The notes: generated by a model not told the origin, from the letters alone. A stretch of 64,000 nt of DNA from Collinsella tanakaei (GCF_021531055.1 NZ_JADYTL010000008.1:55366-119365), one strand, 5' to 3'. Shown: positions 1-9,214, counted from the first letter of the stretch. Program-made: numbers and translations.

Positions 1-9
1 AGGATGGAC

Positions 10-288
10 TTAATCATTGAGATCCGCCATGAGGTCTTCGACACTCTCGAACTTCTCGCCTATCCCATGTTCCGCCTCATAGCGCGCCTCGAGGTTCGCC
101 AGACGCTTCTCCGCCTCGCAGAACTCGCGGTAATCGTGAACGCTGATGATGAAGTACGTCGGCTCGCTGTTCTTCAGCACGGTGACGGGGACACCGTCGG
201 CGACCTTCGCAAACTCGGCGCTGGCTCCTCCCCTGCTGAACTTGCTGATGGGAACCATGGTGTCGAGAGGGACGGTAATCTGGCTCAT
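10..288 (-). CDS. Phd/YefM-type antitoxin
   Basis: A 92-residue protein. Its N-terminal half (MSQITVPLDTMVPISKFSRG, then a stretch around VPVTVLKNSEPTYFIIS) matches the Phd/YefM antitoxin fold, which binds DNA through its N-terminus and neutralises a RelE/Doc-like toxin through its C-terminus. The start was chosen because an AGGAGG Shine-Dalgarno lies about 6 bases upstream; a longer upstream reading lacks one. The C-terminal helix is acidic (FESVEDLMADLND), as expected for the toxin-binding tail. A perfect inverted repeat directly upstream is a likely autoregulatory operator. The partner toxin would lie downstream, beyond the left edge of the window, so the pair is only inferred. Confidence 0.8.
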   Translation of the reverse strand: MSQITVPLDTMVPISKFSRGGASAEFAKVADGVPVTVLKNSEPTYFIISVHDYREFCEAEKRLANLEARYEAEHGIGEKFESVEDLMADLND

Positions 289-300
289 CTGATGCCTCCT

Positions 301-326
301 ATTCACATGTATCTTTTCATGTGAAT
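301..326. promoter_or_regulatory. Perfect palindrome, likely antitoxin operator
   Basis: ATTCACATG and CATGTGAAT form a perfect 9-bp inverted repeat with an 8-base spacer, 12 bases before the antitoxin start. Phd/YefM antitoxins usually repress their own operon from such sites. The operator role is inferred from position and symmetry. Confidence 0.6.
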
Positions 327-410
327 AGTATACCCAGAGCAGCGCGACATGAGCCATAGATGCTCTCATCAAAATGCGACTCCTCTAGCGTCATACGTCA
401 CTCGCCTTGA

Positions 411-1115
411 TTACTCAGTAAACAAAGGATTTGAGTCCTTCATCGCAGCCTCGATTCCAAACCTTTCCATGCATGCATCGGAAACAAGAGAGAGGTCATC
501 TCGGAGAATCCGCTGTGTCTCCGCCGGATACCTCACCACTTCATCGCAAAACCTCTTGAAACCCAGCGAACACATTGCCGCAGGCGAAATACTCAGCCCA
601 AAATCCATCTTCCCGCTATCGAAGAACGAATGCTTGAGCTTACACATTTCTCGCTCCATATGCACCCTGGCATCAGAGAACTTCAGTTCAGAGAAAAGGA
701 AGTCGATGTTTGCCTCGGACAGCTGAATCCAATACGGAATCCTAACCGTATCGATGTGCAGGTGCCTGAATAGCGCATCCTGCTCTTCATCCTTAACAAT
801 CTTAAACGGCTTTGTGTAGTGGCTGATGTCATCAACCTCAACAATGATTCGCAAGCTCTCTGAGAATGCTGCCGGCTTGACATGCTTTCTTATTTTAAGC
901 ACGCCTCCAGCCGACAGCTCTTCTTGGATGGTCTCGGGAATTGGAATGCAGTATCTCCAATCTTTGACGTCTGGAAAGATCGCATATAGGTATTGCGACA
1001 GAGGCGAGTGCCGGCGAGAGTCAAAGAATTCGCCACAGAACTTGCGCAGATACTTCCAACGAGCGCTTTCTGCATCTTCGCGAGCGCTCTTCCTTATGTC
1101 CTCAAACTTACCCAT
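411..1115 (-). CDS. Hypothetical protein, possible PD-(D/E)XK nuclease-like fold
   Basis: A 234-residue protein of no family I recognise with confidence. Its middle section reads LRIIVEVDDISHYTKP, followed about 25 residues later by HIDTVRIPYWIQLSE. This resembles the core of Vsr/DUF559-type PD-(D/E)XK proteins (a V-E-V-D strand, a short helix with His, then a strand ending in V-R-I-P). It starts 24 bases after the stop of the phosphoribosyltransferase-domain gene and lies in the same direction, so the two are probably cotranscribed. A nuclease role is a weak inference from the strand pattern; no complete catalytic triad could be assigned by eye. Confidence 0.55.
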   Translation of the reverse strand: MGKFEDIRKSAREDAESARWKYLRKFCGEFFDSRRHSPLSQYLYAIFPDVKDWRYCIPIPETIQEELSAGGVLKIRKHVKPAAFSESLRIIVEVDDISHYTKPFKIVKDEEQDALFRHLHIDTVRIPYWIQLSEANIDFLFSELKFSDARVHMEREMCKLKHSFFDSGKMDFGLSISPAAMCSLGFKRFCDEVVRYPAETQRILRDDLSLVSDACMERFGIEAAMKDSNPLFTE

Positions 1116-1139
1116 ATCACTTCAGTCCGTCACGTTCGA

Positions 1140-1961
1140 TCAGCCAATCTCTGGCCTGCCAACCAGCGTGAACACGTACACCTCGAGGCTCGGGTTAAGC
1201 TTGCCGAGCATGCGGAGAATCTCGTTCAGCGTCGAGCCGGACGTGTTGACGTCATCGACCACCAACACGCTGGCGCCATGCATGTCGCGCAGCTTCTCGT
1301 ACTGTATAACCTGCTCTTTGTTGAACCCGAGGAAGTTCATGATGTAGGGGCGATACTTCGTCTTGACCGCCTTTGATAGCGAGAAGTACTCCCCTGCGCG
1401 GATCGACGGAAGAAGCACTCTCCTTATGTAGCACCTCATCTGGTGATACCTGCTGTCAAAGCCGTGATCGCTCTTGAACGCGTACCGCCGGTCGAACTTC
1501 TCCCAATCAAAACCAACCTCCGAAGGCGGTTGCTTCACAAGCTCCAGAGAGACGCCCTCGATCTCATGCGATGTCCATTCGTCAATCTGCTCGACCATCT
1601 TATTTACGAGTGGGCTTCGCCCCGAAACGGGATACACGAAGAAGTCGATCGTCGCTAGGTTTACTTGCTCGTTCAGGAGAGCAAGCGGCGCGTTGATGAA
1701 CTTCCTGAGATAACCCTCTGGGATGACGTTCTGCCCCAATCCCTTGATGTCCTCAAGAAACGCCCGACGGTCCGATGGGCGCGCGTCTGGCTTGAACTCA
1801 TAGCCAAACCAGTAGGCTCTTCCCTTGAACGTGCCGCGAACGAGCGTCGGCGCTCGAAGGTCAACGACGCTCATGAGGCTCTCGGTGTCCCAATGGTACT
1901 GTTTGACACCGTTTTCCACCGTCATGTGCGCAGCGCCGTGATGGCTTCCCGCATCAGCCAT
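1140..1961 (-). CDS. Phosphoribosyltransferase-domain protein
   Basis: A 273-residue protein. Its C-terminal third carries ASVLVVDDVNTSGSTLNEIL, a clear PRPP-binding loop (hydrophobic strand, D-D, then T/S-G-S-T) of type I phosphoribosyltransferases, as in ComF and purine salvage enzymes. The N-terminal 150 residues match nothing I recognise. The start at MADAGSHHG was chosen because AAGGTGA lies upstream and a longer reading would run into the Doc gene. It begins 5 bases after the Doc stop, so it is probably in the same operon. Stand-alone PRTase-domain proteins of this kind occur in accessory and defence loci, but no substrate can be named from sequence. Confidence 0.7.
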   Translation of the reverse strand: MADAGSHHGAAHMTVENGVKQYHWDTESLMSVVDLRAPTLVRGTFKGRAYWFGYEFKPDARPSDRRAFLEDIKGLGQNVIPEGYLRKFINAPLALLNEQVNLATIDFFVYPVSGRSPLVNKMVEQIDEWTSHEIEGVSLELVKQPPSEVGFDWEKFDRRYAFKSDHGFDSRYHQMRCYIRRVLLPSIRAGEYFSLSKAVKTKYRPYIMNFLGFNKEQVIQYEKLRDMHGASVLVVDDVNTSGSTLNEILRMLGKLNPSLEVYVFTLVGRPEIG

Positions 1962-1965
1962 AAGT

Positions 1966-2352
1966 TCACCTTTCACCTGTCTCTTGCCGTACAAAACCGA
2001 GCAACTCCCGATAGCCCTTTGACCCGGAGGCGACACCCAAGATGGTGTCGAGAAGATCTCTCGCGGCGGGCCTGAATGCATGCCCTTCCCTACGAAGAAG
2101 CACGCCAAGAAGAAGCGCACCGGCACGCTTGTTGCCATCAGTGAACGGATGCTGGGTCACGATCTCAAAACAAAGGCGTGCGATCTTCTCCTCTGGGGTC
2201 GGGTAGAGCCCGACGCCGCCGAAGGTCTGCCAGGGTTGTGCGAGCGCTGCGTCAAGCAAGCCTGCATCCCTCAGGCCCATCGAGCCACCAAACCGTTCGA
2301 TAGCACGCCTATGCAGGGCAAAGGCAATCTCTCTGGAGAACGGCCCCGTCAT
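1966..2352 (-). CDS. Doc-type Fic-domain toxin
   Basis: A 128-residue protein with the Fic core HPFTDGNKRAGALL (H-x-F-x-D-G-N-K-R) at about residues 68-81. Proteins this short and of this shape are Doc toxins, which modify translation factor EF-Tu with a phosphate; longer Fic proteins AMPylate instead. The canonical Doc motif has K in place of the G after N-x; here the GNKR form is kept, so AMP transfer cannot be excluded. Its ATG overlaps the stop of a tiny upstream frame (ATGA), which sits where the antitoxin normally lies. It is followed directly by the PRTase-domain gene. Confidence 0.85.
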   Translation of the reverse strand: MTGPFSREIAFALHRRAIERFGGSMGLRDAGLLDAALAQPWQTFGGVGLYPTPEEKIARLCFEIVTQHPFTDGNKRAGALLLGVLLRREGHAFRPAARDLLDTILGVASGSKGYRELLGFVRQETGER

Positions 2353-2447
2353 CTAGCAAGCTCCTCGAAAACGTCCGCATACTCGTCCATGAACTCGTCT
2401 GCGTCCTCGATGTAGCCGAAGCCCTTCCCGGCGTCTACGTCGCTCAT
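2349..2447 (-). CDS. 32-residue acidic protein upstream of Doc, candidate mini-antitoxin
   Basis: A 32-residue frame starting MSDVDAGKGFGYIEDADEF and ending EELAR. It is strongly acidic and predicted helical, and its TGA overlaps the Doc ATG. This is the antitoxin position, but a Phd-type antitoxin is normally about 70-75 residues with a DNA-binding N-terminus, which is absent here. It may be a shortened antitoxin that keeps only a toxin-neutralising tail, or a remnant. An AAGGAC-like ribosome site precedes it. Coding potential is inferred from the tight overlap. Confidence 0.5.
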   Translation of the reverse strand: MSDVDAGKGFGYIEDADEFMDEYADVFEELAR

Positions 2448-2574
2448 CGCCCGTCCTTCCCGCAAGTTAAATGAACTCCAAATAGAAAGCTACTGAGGGC
2501 TATGGGACAGAAACGACTCATGCTAATCCATACCCTGAGATGTAGTCAGGAAGCCCCCGTACAAAGGAGCAGAC

Positions 2575-3714
2575 ATGGATCCGTTCAACCCGGCAACTTT
2601 TGCAGAGGGCGTACAGCCCCTCGACGTCCTCGACTTTGTCGACTCCCCCGCTATTCGCACCCACTGGGAGAAAATCGGTTGGAACCCATCTCCCATCGAA
2701 GCGTCTTTTATCATCTGGTACAGCCGCAATCGCACGATTGCCGAGAAGCACGCCGCATGGCGCAACCTCATCGAGACCACACCGGACGTCATCTTCCCTA
2801 GGCACATGTCGCATCTCAAAGGTGAGAACCTCCATGCGTTCCTTGAGACATACATGCGAGCCCAAGAGCAGCTCCTAAACGACCTTCGCTCGTCGGAGCC
2901 TGGAGAGGCGTGTTGTTGGTTCTTCCAAAAGCGCAGGATCAGCAATAGGTACGACGCATACTTGCACCCGTCATTCGAGAGGGCGATCCGCGAGTTGCGC
3001 GACTGTATCAACGATAAGGACTGGGGGCTCGACTACGACCGGTTCTTCATCACTAAGCGGCGCTTTGCCGACGACTTCAACGATTGGAGCTGCGACCGCG
3101 ACGTGAGCGTACTGGTCTCGCCGAATCTGGAGCCCATTGCCTTTGTCTACGAGAACACGTGCCCTCTGACCCAAGAGGAGCATCACATATTTTGGCTTGG
3201 TTTTCAGGAGATGTGGTTCAACTTTCCGCTTCCGTTCAAACGGGGCGACATTCTTGTGCGCCGCTCCGGCATCTACTGTGACGAGCGCCGCTTTACCCTG
3301 AATCAGGATGCGACGCTCGACCCGACACGGGATGACGATGCGAAGATTCTCAGGCTCCGGAAGGGACACAGCGACCACAGGGACATGCTGGTCCGCGGGC
3401 ACACGGTTGACGAGAAGAGCGGCGTCGTGCGGTTCCACAACTTCTTTCAAGACCTTCTCTCGCTGGAGCCGTGCGACGGAGAGCTCGAAGGCTTTGAACG
3501 GAAGCTTGAGCCGCTGAGTCGCTTTTTCCGTGGGGAGATCGACCTCAAGCGCTGCCTACAGGAGTGCGAGGCGTTGCACGCCCAGGTGCGTGAGGAGCTC
3601 GAAGCTAAGCGCAGGAAGGCCCAGCTCAAGGAGGTCCGCCGCATGTACGAGACGCAGTCAGACGAGCTGTGTTATGCCATGTTACCGCTCGAGCTTCTCA
3701 ACCTTCTCAGATGA
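2575..3714 (+). CDS. Hypothetical protein, 379 residues
   Basis: No family is recognised. The protein is soluble, with no signal peptide or membrane segment, rich in Trp, Phe and Arg, and has a charged C-terminal helix (residues about 325-365, ECEALHAQVREELEAKRRKA) that looks like a short coiled coil. An AGGAGC site lies just before the ATG. It is the only plus-strand gene in this block and converges with the helicase gene, whose stop lies 19 bases away. Its setting among toxin, PRTase and helicase/nuclease genes suggests accessory cargo, but no function can be assigned. Confidence 0.7.
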   Translation: MDPFNPATFAEGVQPLDVLDFVDSPAIRTHWEKIGWNPSPIEASFIIWYSRNRTIAEKHAAWRNLIETTPDVIFPRHMSHLKGENLHAFLETYMRAQEQLLNDLRSSEPGEACCWFFQKRRISNRYDAYLHPSFERAIRELRDCINDKDWGLDYDRFFITKRRFADDFNDWSCDRDVSVLVSPNLEPIAFVYENTCPLTQEEHHIFWLGFQEMWFNFPLPFKRGDILVRRSGIYCDERRFTLNQDATLDPTRDDDAKILRLRKGHSDHRDMLVRGHTVDEKSGVVRFHNFFQDLLSLEPCDGELEGFERKLEPLSRFFRGEIDLKRCLQECEALHAQVREELEAKRRKAQLKEVRRMYETQSDELCYAMLPLELLNLLR

Positions 3715-3732
3715 TTGCCAAGGCGTGGTTGG

Positions 3733-6700
3733 TCAGGAGACAGACTGAACCAGCCACGCCTCGTACGCCCGCTGCATGACGCGAGCCTTGTCCGTCTTGG
3801 AACGCTCATCCTCCTGTTGGGCCAGCGCAAGCTCGTAGAGCTCGCTTTGCTCGAAGGCGCTCGTGTCCCACTGCCCCGCCTGGATGCGCGCCCACACGAC
3901 GTCAGCGAGCCTTTCAAGGGTGCGCACCTCCTCGTCCGACGCCGTAACGGAGAGCGGAGGATGAAGTTCGCCGGTGTCCTTCTCGGGCTCCACGTAGAAG
4001 TCGCCCATGGAGACGACCTCGTAGCCCTCGAACTGGGGCGAGGACTCCACGAGCAGCTTGTAGAACCTCAACTGGCGCTCATAATCATCGGAGACCTTGT
4101 AGCTAAAACCGGTCTTGTAGTCGACGATGCGCACCGTCCTTGCGGCATCATCAATGAGCAGCAGGTCAAGGTAGCCAAAGAGCAGGGTTCCTGCAGCGGT
4201 TGGAGCAGACAGCTTGGCTTCCGTGACCCTCCTATAGCCCCTTGCGTTCTCAAGGAGCCAGGGTACAAAGCTCGTACAGATTCGCTCGAAGCGCTGCTCG
4301 TAGCGAGAGACGTCCGCGGCGGGGAAGTCCATCCAGCGGACCCTCTGGCGATGAGTTGCCATGACCTCGTCCAGTGAGGCTCCCTTTGGTACCATGACCC
4401 GATTTACTATGTCCTCCATCATCGCGTGCACGATGTTGCCGAACTCAAGCTGGATCTGAGGAGCCTCAGGCAACCGCAAGACCTGGCGCTCGGGGAACGA
4501 AAGACTGTTCGCGCAACCTTCCTTGTAGCAGACAAAGCCATTGAGGGCAGAGGCCGAGAGATGCTTCACATCCTTGTTGGCGTCAAGCAGGGCAACGAGC
4601 TCGGGCGTGTCCAGCCGGTAGCTGTCGTGCCACTCGGTTGCGATTGCCACGTCAAGGGCGTGAGGATCCGGGTCGACCTCGCGAGCCTCGACCACGCCTG
4701 AGAGCTCACGCACGGTTGACCCGGCGGCGCGATAGAGCTCCAGATGGCGCTTCGCGCGCGTCAGGGCTACGAAGAGAAGGCGCCGTGCATCATCCTCGTC
4801 CTTCTCGTCACCAATAAGCAGGTTGGAGGGGTAGAGGCTCCCTCTGTTGGCCCCCTTGTGCCAGGTAGCGTCATCGGCGTCGACAAGATAGACGCAATCG
4901 AACTCAAGGCCCTTGGAGCTGTGAGCAGACGTCAGCCGCACAGCTCCGGGGGCATCGAGGCTGACGCTCGCTTCGATGGTCACGCCGTACTTCTGGGCCG
5001 ATTCGAGCAGAGCCTCAACGTCGGGCAAGCGGAGCGTCCGGCCAAGCCCGCCTGCCTGCGCGAGCTCTCCCTCCACAAAGTCGAGCAGGGCCCGCATGCC
5101 GGCGTTGAACTCCGCTGCCGCAAGCGGGTCCTTCTCGCCCAGGCGTCGGTAGTACGCCATCGGGCGCGCTGCCATCCTGAAAAGCAGCTCACGCACCGGT
5201 GAGCTCGGTGCTTCCGCTGCCCAAGTCATGAGGCTTTCGTATAGGCCACGGATGCGCTCGTTTTGCGTGTGCTCCATGGCGAGCAGCCAGTCGCCGTGGT
5301 GCTCCCTGCGCGCGTTGAGGGCAAAGCGCACCGAGCTCGGGTGGTCGCCACCCAGCTCGGGCGCGCACACGATCTGGGGCAGACAGCTCGCGGCAACCTG
5401 CGTCCGCCCCTGCGAGAGCGCGCAGACACAGCGGACCAGTGCGAGCATGGTCTGCATGCGCTCGGATGCAAAGAGGTCCTGCGTCTGACGGTACGAGAAG
5501 GGCACATCCTCCGCAACAAGATACGGGATGAGCGCCTTCAGAACGGCATGCTTGGGCGAGATCACCGCGATCGCCTTATCGGGATCATCGCAGGTATTGA
5601 GGTAGCCGCCATCGAAGCGCTCGCGGATGTCACGCGCCAGGGCGGCATACTCCTCCGCCTTACTCTGAAAGACGGTCTCGGAGAACTCGGTCTGGTCTCC
5701 CCGGGGGCAGTTGGCCCGAATCGCTTTGTCCTCGCTTGCGGCGAGACGGCGCTCAACCTGCACCGCCACCCGCTGGCCAAGTTCGACGATGTCCGGAGTG
5801 GAGCGGTAGTTGGTCATGAGCACGACACTCTGCGGGTAGTAGCGATCGACGAACTGGTTGATGCACTCGATGGTCGCGCCCTGGAAGCGCATGATAGCCT
5901 GGTCGTCATCGCCCACCGCCATGACGTTGGGGCACGCGAGGCCCTCGCAGAGGAGCTCGACGATTCTCATCTGAGCGCCGTTGGTGTCCTGAAACTCGTC
6001 CACCTGGATATAGGTATAGGTGTCCTGAAGCTCCTGACGCAGGTTGTCGTCTTCCTCGACTGCCTTTACAAAGTCGGCGATCATGTCGTCAAAGTCGTAG
6101 AGGTGCTGGCTGTCGAGGATTTCCTGGTAGCGCTGGGCAACCGAGCAGGCAGCAAGAAGCCGCTCGCTCTCCTTCCGAATGCGGAGGCGCCTCCCCTCTC
6201 TGTTGCTTCCCTCGAAGAACGTCTTCCGGACGCTTGTGTAGCCCGTGGTCTTCCCGTTCTCGTCCACGAGCTCGGTACGTCGCACGGTGTTGCGCAGACT
6301 TGTGGTAAAGGGCACGTAGATTCCAGGAGTGATGACTACGGGACGCTTGAGCTCGTCAGGAGCATCCCCGCAGGCACGCTCGATCTCTGCCTCAAAGCGC
6401 TCCGCGACGCGCACGCTCGCCGTCATAGCGGCGATGTCGCAAAGCGAGGAGTTTTGCTCAAGCCAATCCACGGCATGGATGTTCTGCTCGGCAATCTTGG
6501 AAAGCGTCTCGTAGGAAATACCGCTGCGCTTGACCTTTGAGACAAAGGCGAGCATCTCCCGCGAGAAGTGCGCAACGCCGCCCCTACCGATGCTTGAGAG
6601 CGGAGACCCAAACGGCAGCGTCTTGAGCAGTTCGTCCATGACCTCCGCTTGTCGAAGGTTCGTGACGAGCTGGTCGGAGGCGGGACGGGGAAAGCTTTCC

Positions 6701-7017
6701 GGATGAGCCACACGGATGCTGCTGGCAAACCCGTGGAAGGTGCTCACCTGAATGCCGTACGCGTCTCTGCCGATAAGCTCGATCAGGCGGGAGCGCATGG
6801 CATCGGCGCCAGCCTCGGTATACGTGAGGCAGAGGATGTTCTTGGGAGCGGCGTCGCGCTTGATGAGGATGTTGGCCGCCCTCAGGCTCAGAAGCTGCGT
6901 CTTGCCCGTACCGGGGCCGGCTATCACCAACAGCGGACCATCCAAGTACTCGACCGCCCGCCGTTGCTCGTCATTCAATCTATCGAGCGCCGTTCGGAGC
7001 TCCCGCGTCATCTTCAT
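3733..7017 (-). CDS. UvrD/PcrA-family helicase with C-terminal PD-(D/E)XK nuclease
   Basis: A 1094-residue superfamily 1 helicase fused to a RecB-like nuclease. Walker A is VIAGPGTGKTQLLSLRAANI (about residues 31-50) and Walker B with motif II is VDEFQDTNGAQM (about 340). Helicase motif VI (FVALTRAKRHLELYRA) lies near residue 760. The C-terminal part carries FGYLDLLLIDDAARTVRIVDYKTG, the catalytic D...D-Y-K of PDDEXK_1 (about 945-970). The Met at MKMTRELRT was preferred over an upstream GTG because GGATGGGG sits at the right distance. The architecture resembles AddB/AddA or single-chain DNA-processing nucleases; without a partner subunit nearby, a stand-alone repair or defence role is inferred. 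Confidence 0.9.
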   Translation of the reverse strand: MKMTRELRTALDRLNDEQRRAVEYLDGPLLVIAGPGTGKTQLLSLRAANILIKRDAAPKNILCLTYTEAGADAMRSRLIELIGRDAYGIQVSTFHGFASSIRVAHPESFPRPASDQLVTNLRQAEVMDELLKTLPFGSPLSSIGRGGVAHFSREMLAFVSKVKRSGISYETLSKIAEQNIHAVDWLEQNSSLCDIAAMTASVRVAERFEAEIERACGDAPDELKRPVVITPGIYVPFTTSLRNTVRRTELVDENGKTTGYTSVRKTFFEGSNREGRRLRIRKESERLLAACSVAQRYQEILDSQHLYDFDDMIADFVKAVEEDDNLRQELQDTYTYIQVDEFQDTNGAQMRIVELLCEGLACPNVMAVGDDDQAIMRFQGATIECINQFVDRYYPQSVVLMTNYRSTPDIVELGQRVAVQVERRLAASEDKAIRANCPRGDQTEFSETVFQSKAEEYAALARDIRERFDGGYLNTCDDPDKAIAVISPKHAVLKALIPYLVAEDVPFSYRQTQDLFASERMQTMLALVRCVCALSQGRTQVAASCLPQIVCAPELGGDHPSSVRFALNARREHHGDWLLAMEHTQNERIRGLYESLMTWAAEAPSSPVRELLFRMAARPMAYYRRLGEKDPLAAAEFNAGMRALLDFVEGELAQAGGLGRTLRLPDVEALLESAQKYGVTIEASVSLDAPGAVRLTSAHSSKGLEFDCVYLVDADDATWHKGANRGSLYPSNLLIGDEKDEDDARRLLFVALTRAKRHLELYRAAGSTVRELSGVVEAREVDPDPHALDVAIATEWHDSYRLDTPELVALLDANKDVKHLSASALNGFVCYKEGCANSLSFPERQVLRLPEAPQIQLEFGNIVHAMMEDIVNRVMVPKGASLDEVMATHRQRVRWMDFPAADVSRYEQRFERICTSFVPWLLENARGYRRVTEAKLSAPTAAGTLLFGYLDLLLIDDAARTVRIVDYKTGFSYKVSDDYERQLRFYKLLVESSPQFEGYEVVSMGDFYVEPEKDTGELHPPLSVTASDEEVRTLERLADVVWARIQAGQWDTSAFEQSELYELALAQQEDERSKTDKARVMQRAYEAWLVQSVS

Positions 7018-7238
7018 ATGCGCCCCATCCTTCACATGAGCGAACTAGACCACCCGCGCGTCAAGCGACGAAAACGAACAAGCTTGCATCAGCTATCTGG
7101 ACCATCGAATTATCTCATGAACAACCCGCTTACGAATATGCAAGCTCAGGCCCTGCGCACGGACAGTCTAAGGTTAAGCATGCACCTTATTTGACCCACA
7201 CCCATGGCTACAGCAGATTAGGTATTACGTCGTGTTGT

Positions 7239-7263
7239 AATAAAACCCCTGGGGTTATTTTAC
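7239..7263. repeat. AACCCC-T-GGGGTT palindromic repeat, copy 1
   Basis: The central AACCCC/GGGGTT palindrome is flanked by A/T runs ending TTATTTTAC. Related copies occur near 16,455, 18,140 and 18,280, always between genes. It is probably a short dispersed chromosomal repeat, perhaps acting as a bidirectional terminator. Confidence 0.6.
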
Positions 7264-7271
7264 ATGCAAAA

Positions 7272-7298
7272 GCGGGCGTCCCCGTGCAGGACGCCCGC
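7272..7298 (-). terminator. Rho-independent terminator of the 625-residue surface protein
   Basis: GCGGGCGTCC pairs perfectly with GGACGCCCGC across a 7-base loop and is followed on the minus strand by TTTT. It sits 39 bases past the surface-protein stop. Confidence 0.8.
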
Positions 7299-7336
7299 CC
7301 ATGGGATGCGATGCTACGTCTAGCGTTTTTCACCTG

Positions 7337-9214
7337 TTACTTGCGACGCTTTAGGAGCACGCCGGCGCCCAGGGCCAGCACACCGACGAGGGCGACACCG
7401 ATCACGCCCACCATGACCATGTCGCCGGTGGCGGGAAGGATCTCCTTGTCCTTCGCCCACTTGACGTAGTCGGGATCCTTCTTTCCGCAGACGGTGCAGA
7501 CGCCGTCCTCGAAATCGTGGCCGGTCGCGGCGATCGTTCCCGTCGCCTTCGCGGAATACTCGACGCCGTCGAGCTTCACCGTTCCCTTATAGAGGCGCTC
7601 GCCCGTCTTGGTGCAGGTCGGCTTCGTCTTCACGGTCACCTTCGGCGTCGCCGTCAGCACCTTGGTATGGTCGGCATCGCGCTCGCATGTGAAGGTCGCC
7701 ACGAACTTCTCGCCGTCCTCGGACCAGCACCACGTCGGCTCGCCCCACTCGTGACCGGAAGCGTCGACCGCCTTGCCCTTCTCGAGCACCTTGTCGCAAA
7801 GCTCGCAGACCTTGTCGCCCGTATAGCCCTTCTCGGTGCACGTCGGATCCACCGCGCCCACGGTCGTCACCTTGTGGTCGAGTTTGGAGCCCTTATCGGT
7901 ACGCGTATCGGTCGCACCGCAACCGTTGTCGCAGGTCGCCGTCTCCGTGCCGTCCTTCGTACACGTCGCATCGTCGTTGGACACGTAAGTCGTGAAGCTG
8001 TGCTCCAGCGCGCGGACGACCTTGCCCGTGGCGATCTCGTATCCGCAGATGGAGCACGTCGTATCGCCCGTGTAGCCATCCTTGGTGCACGTGGCGTCCT
8101 TCTTGCCTTCGACCACAGTTGTATGCTCGGCATAGTTCAGCTTGGCACCGCACCCGTTTTCACACGCATGCCAATGGCCGTGCTCGTCGCTCGACCATGT
8201 GGCCGCGGGAACGTGATCGGTCGCGGGATCGACGGTCTGTTCCTCCGCGATCTCGTCCGTGCCGGCGGCGTCGCGGTAATAGCACCCACAGCCGTCGCAG
8301 TACCAGTACGCGATGTTGCCGTCATCGGTGCACGTGGGCGCCTTGGCCTCGACTTCGATCAGCTGGTGGTCGTGTGTCACGGTCAAGGTGGCGACCTCGC
8401 TCGTCACGGAACCGCCCTCGCCCGTCACCACGCAACGGAACACGTATCCGTCCATGTCGACGGTCACGCCGGAATACGTGCAGCTCTCGGCGGTGGCACC
8501 GTCCAGATTTACCCACGTCGTACCGCCATCGGCACTGTACTGCCACTGATAGCTCAAGCCGGTACCACTGGCCACGATCGAGGCGGTGGCATCCCCGCCA
8601 GCCGCGACGGTAACGTCATCCGGCTGCTCCTCGATCGCCGTCGGGACAACGCTCACAGGATCGGGCGTATCGATGCGCTCGGCACCGACGACAGTGCCCG
8701 CGCCGGCAATGGTACCCGCAGCGGTCACTGAACCGAGAACCTCCAAGGTCCCTTCGTTCGTCAACGTCACACCCTCGGGAATCGTGAGGATCGTATCTTC
8801 CGGCACGGTGAGGGTCTGCCCCTCGCCAACGACCAGATCGCCCGTCAAGGTCGCGTCACCGTGGACGGCACCCGCATCGCCATTGAAAACGATAAGGCCG
8901 GAGCCATCTTCATCCGAAGGCGCGATTCCCAGCTCATCCACGATGGCCTGCAGCGCATCGTCGGGCACGGCATCCCGGATAACGAGAAGCCCCTCGCCGT
9001 TGTAATGCACGTCGCACTCTTCTTCGCCGGCAGGAATCAACGCACCGGCATCGTCAATCGTCCAGTAGCCGCCCGCCGGTTCCACCGTATCGGTAACCGG
9101 AGGATTTCCGGGCTCGTCCCCCACCGCGACCGCCGTCGCGGGTGCACATACGCCGACAGCGAACGCAACCAACGCGAATACCAAGAACCTGCGGAGCTTC
9201 ACATCCATCTTCAT
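7337..9214 (-). CDS. Sortase-anchored surface protein with Ig-like and Cys-rich repeats
   Basis: A 625-residue secreted protein. The N-terminal signal peptide has an Arg/Lys start and a hydrophobic core (FLVFALVAFAVGVCAPATA). The C-terminus is a sorting signal: LPATG, a hydrophobic stretch and KRRK, so a sortase should link it to peptidoglycan. About residues 190-270 form an Ig-like module (QPDDVTVAAGGDATASI...YQWQYSADGGTTW). The rest is a run of short modules built on K-A-P-T-C-T plus C-x2-C or C-x-x-C-G, a pattern seen in surface proteins of gut Firmicutes and Coriobacteria. AAGGAG lies before the ATG and a strong terminator follows. Adhesin-like roles are inferred; no ligand is indicated. 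Confidence 0.85.
   Translation of the reverse strand: MKMDVKLRRFLVFALVAFAVGVCAPATAVAVGDEPGNPPVTDTVEPAGGYWTIDDAGALIPAGEEECDVHYNGEGLLVIRDAVPDDALQAIVDELGIAPSDEDGSGLIVFNGDAGAVHGDATLTGDLVVGEGQTLTVPEDTILTIPEGVTLTNEGTLEVLGSVTAAGTIAGAGTVVGAERIDTPDPVSVVPTAIEEQPDDVTVAAGGDATASIVASGTGLSYQWQYSADGGTTWVNLDGATAESCTYSGVTVDMDGYVFRCVVTGEGGSVTSEVATLTVTHDHQLIEVEAKAPTCTDDGNIAYWYCDGCGCYYRDAAGTDEIAEEQTVDPATDHVPAATWSSDEHGHWHACENGCGAKLNYAEHTTVVEGKKDATCTKDGYTGDTTCSICGYEIATGKVVRALEHSFTTYVSNDDATCTKDGTETATCDNGCGATDTRTDKGSKLDHKVTTVGAVDPTCTEKGYTGDKVCELCDKVLEKGKAVDASGHEWGEPTWCWSEDGEKFVATFTCERDADHTKVLTATPKVTVKTKPTCTKTGERLYKGTVKLDGVEYSAKATGTIAATGHDFEDGVCTVCGKKDPDYVKWAKDKEILPATGDMVMVGVIGVALVGVLALGAGVLLKRRK

Larger units (their letters stand above)
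7018..7336. other. Intergenic region between helicase and surface-protein genes
   Basis: No credible gene is seen. The region holds the helicase promoter area, one GTAAAATAACCCC-type palindrome and the terminator of the surface-protein gene, each listed separately. Confidence 0.6.
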
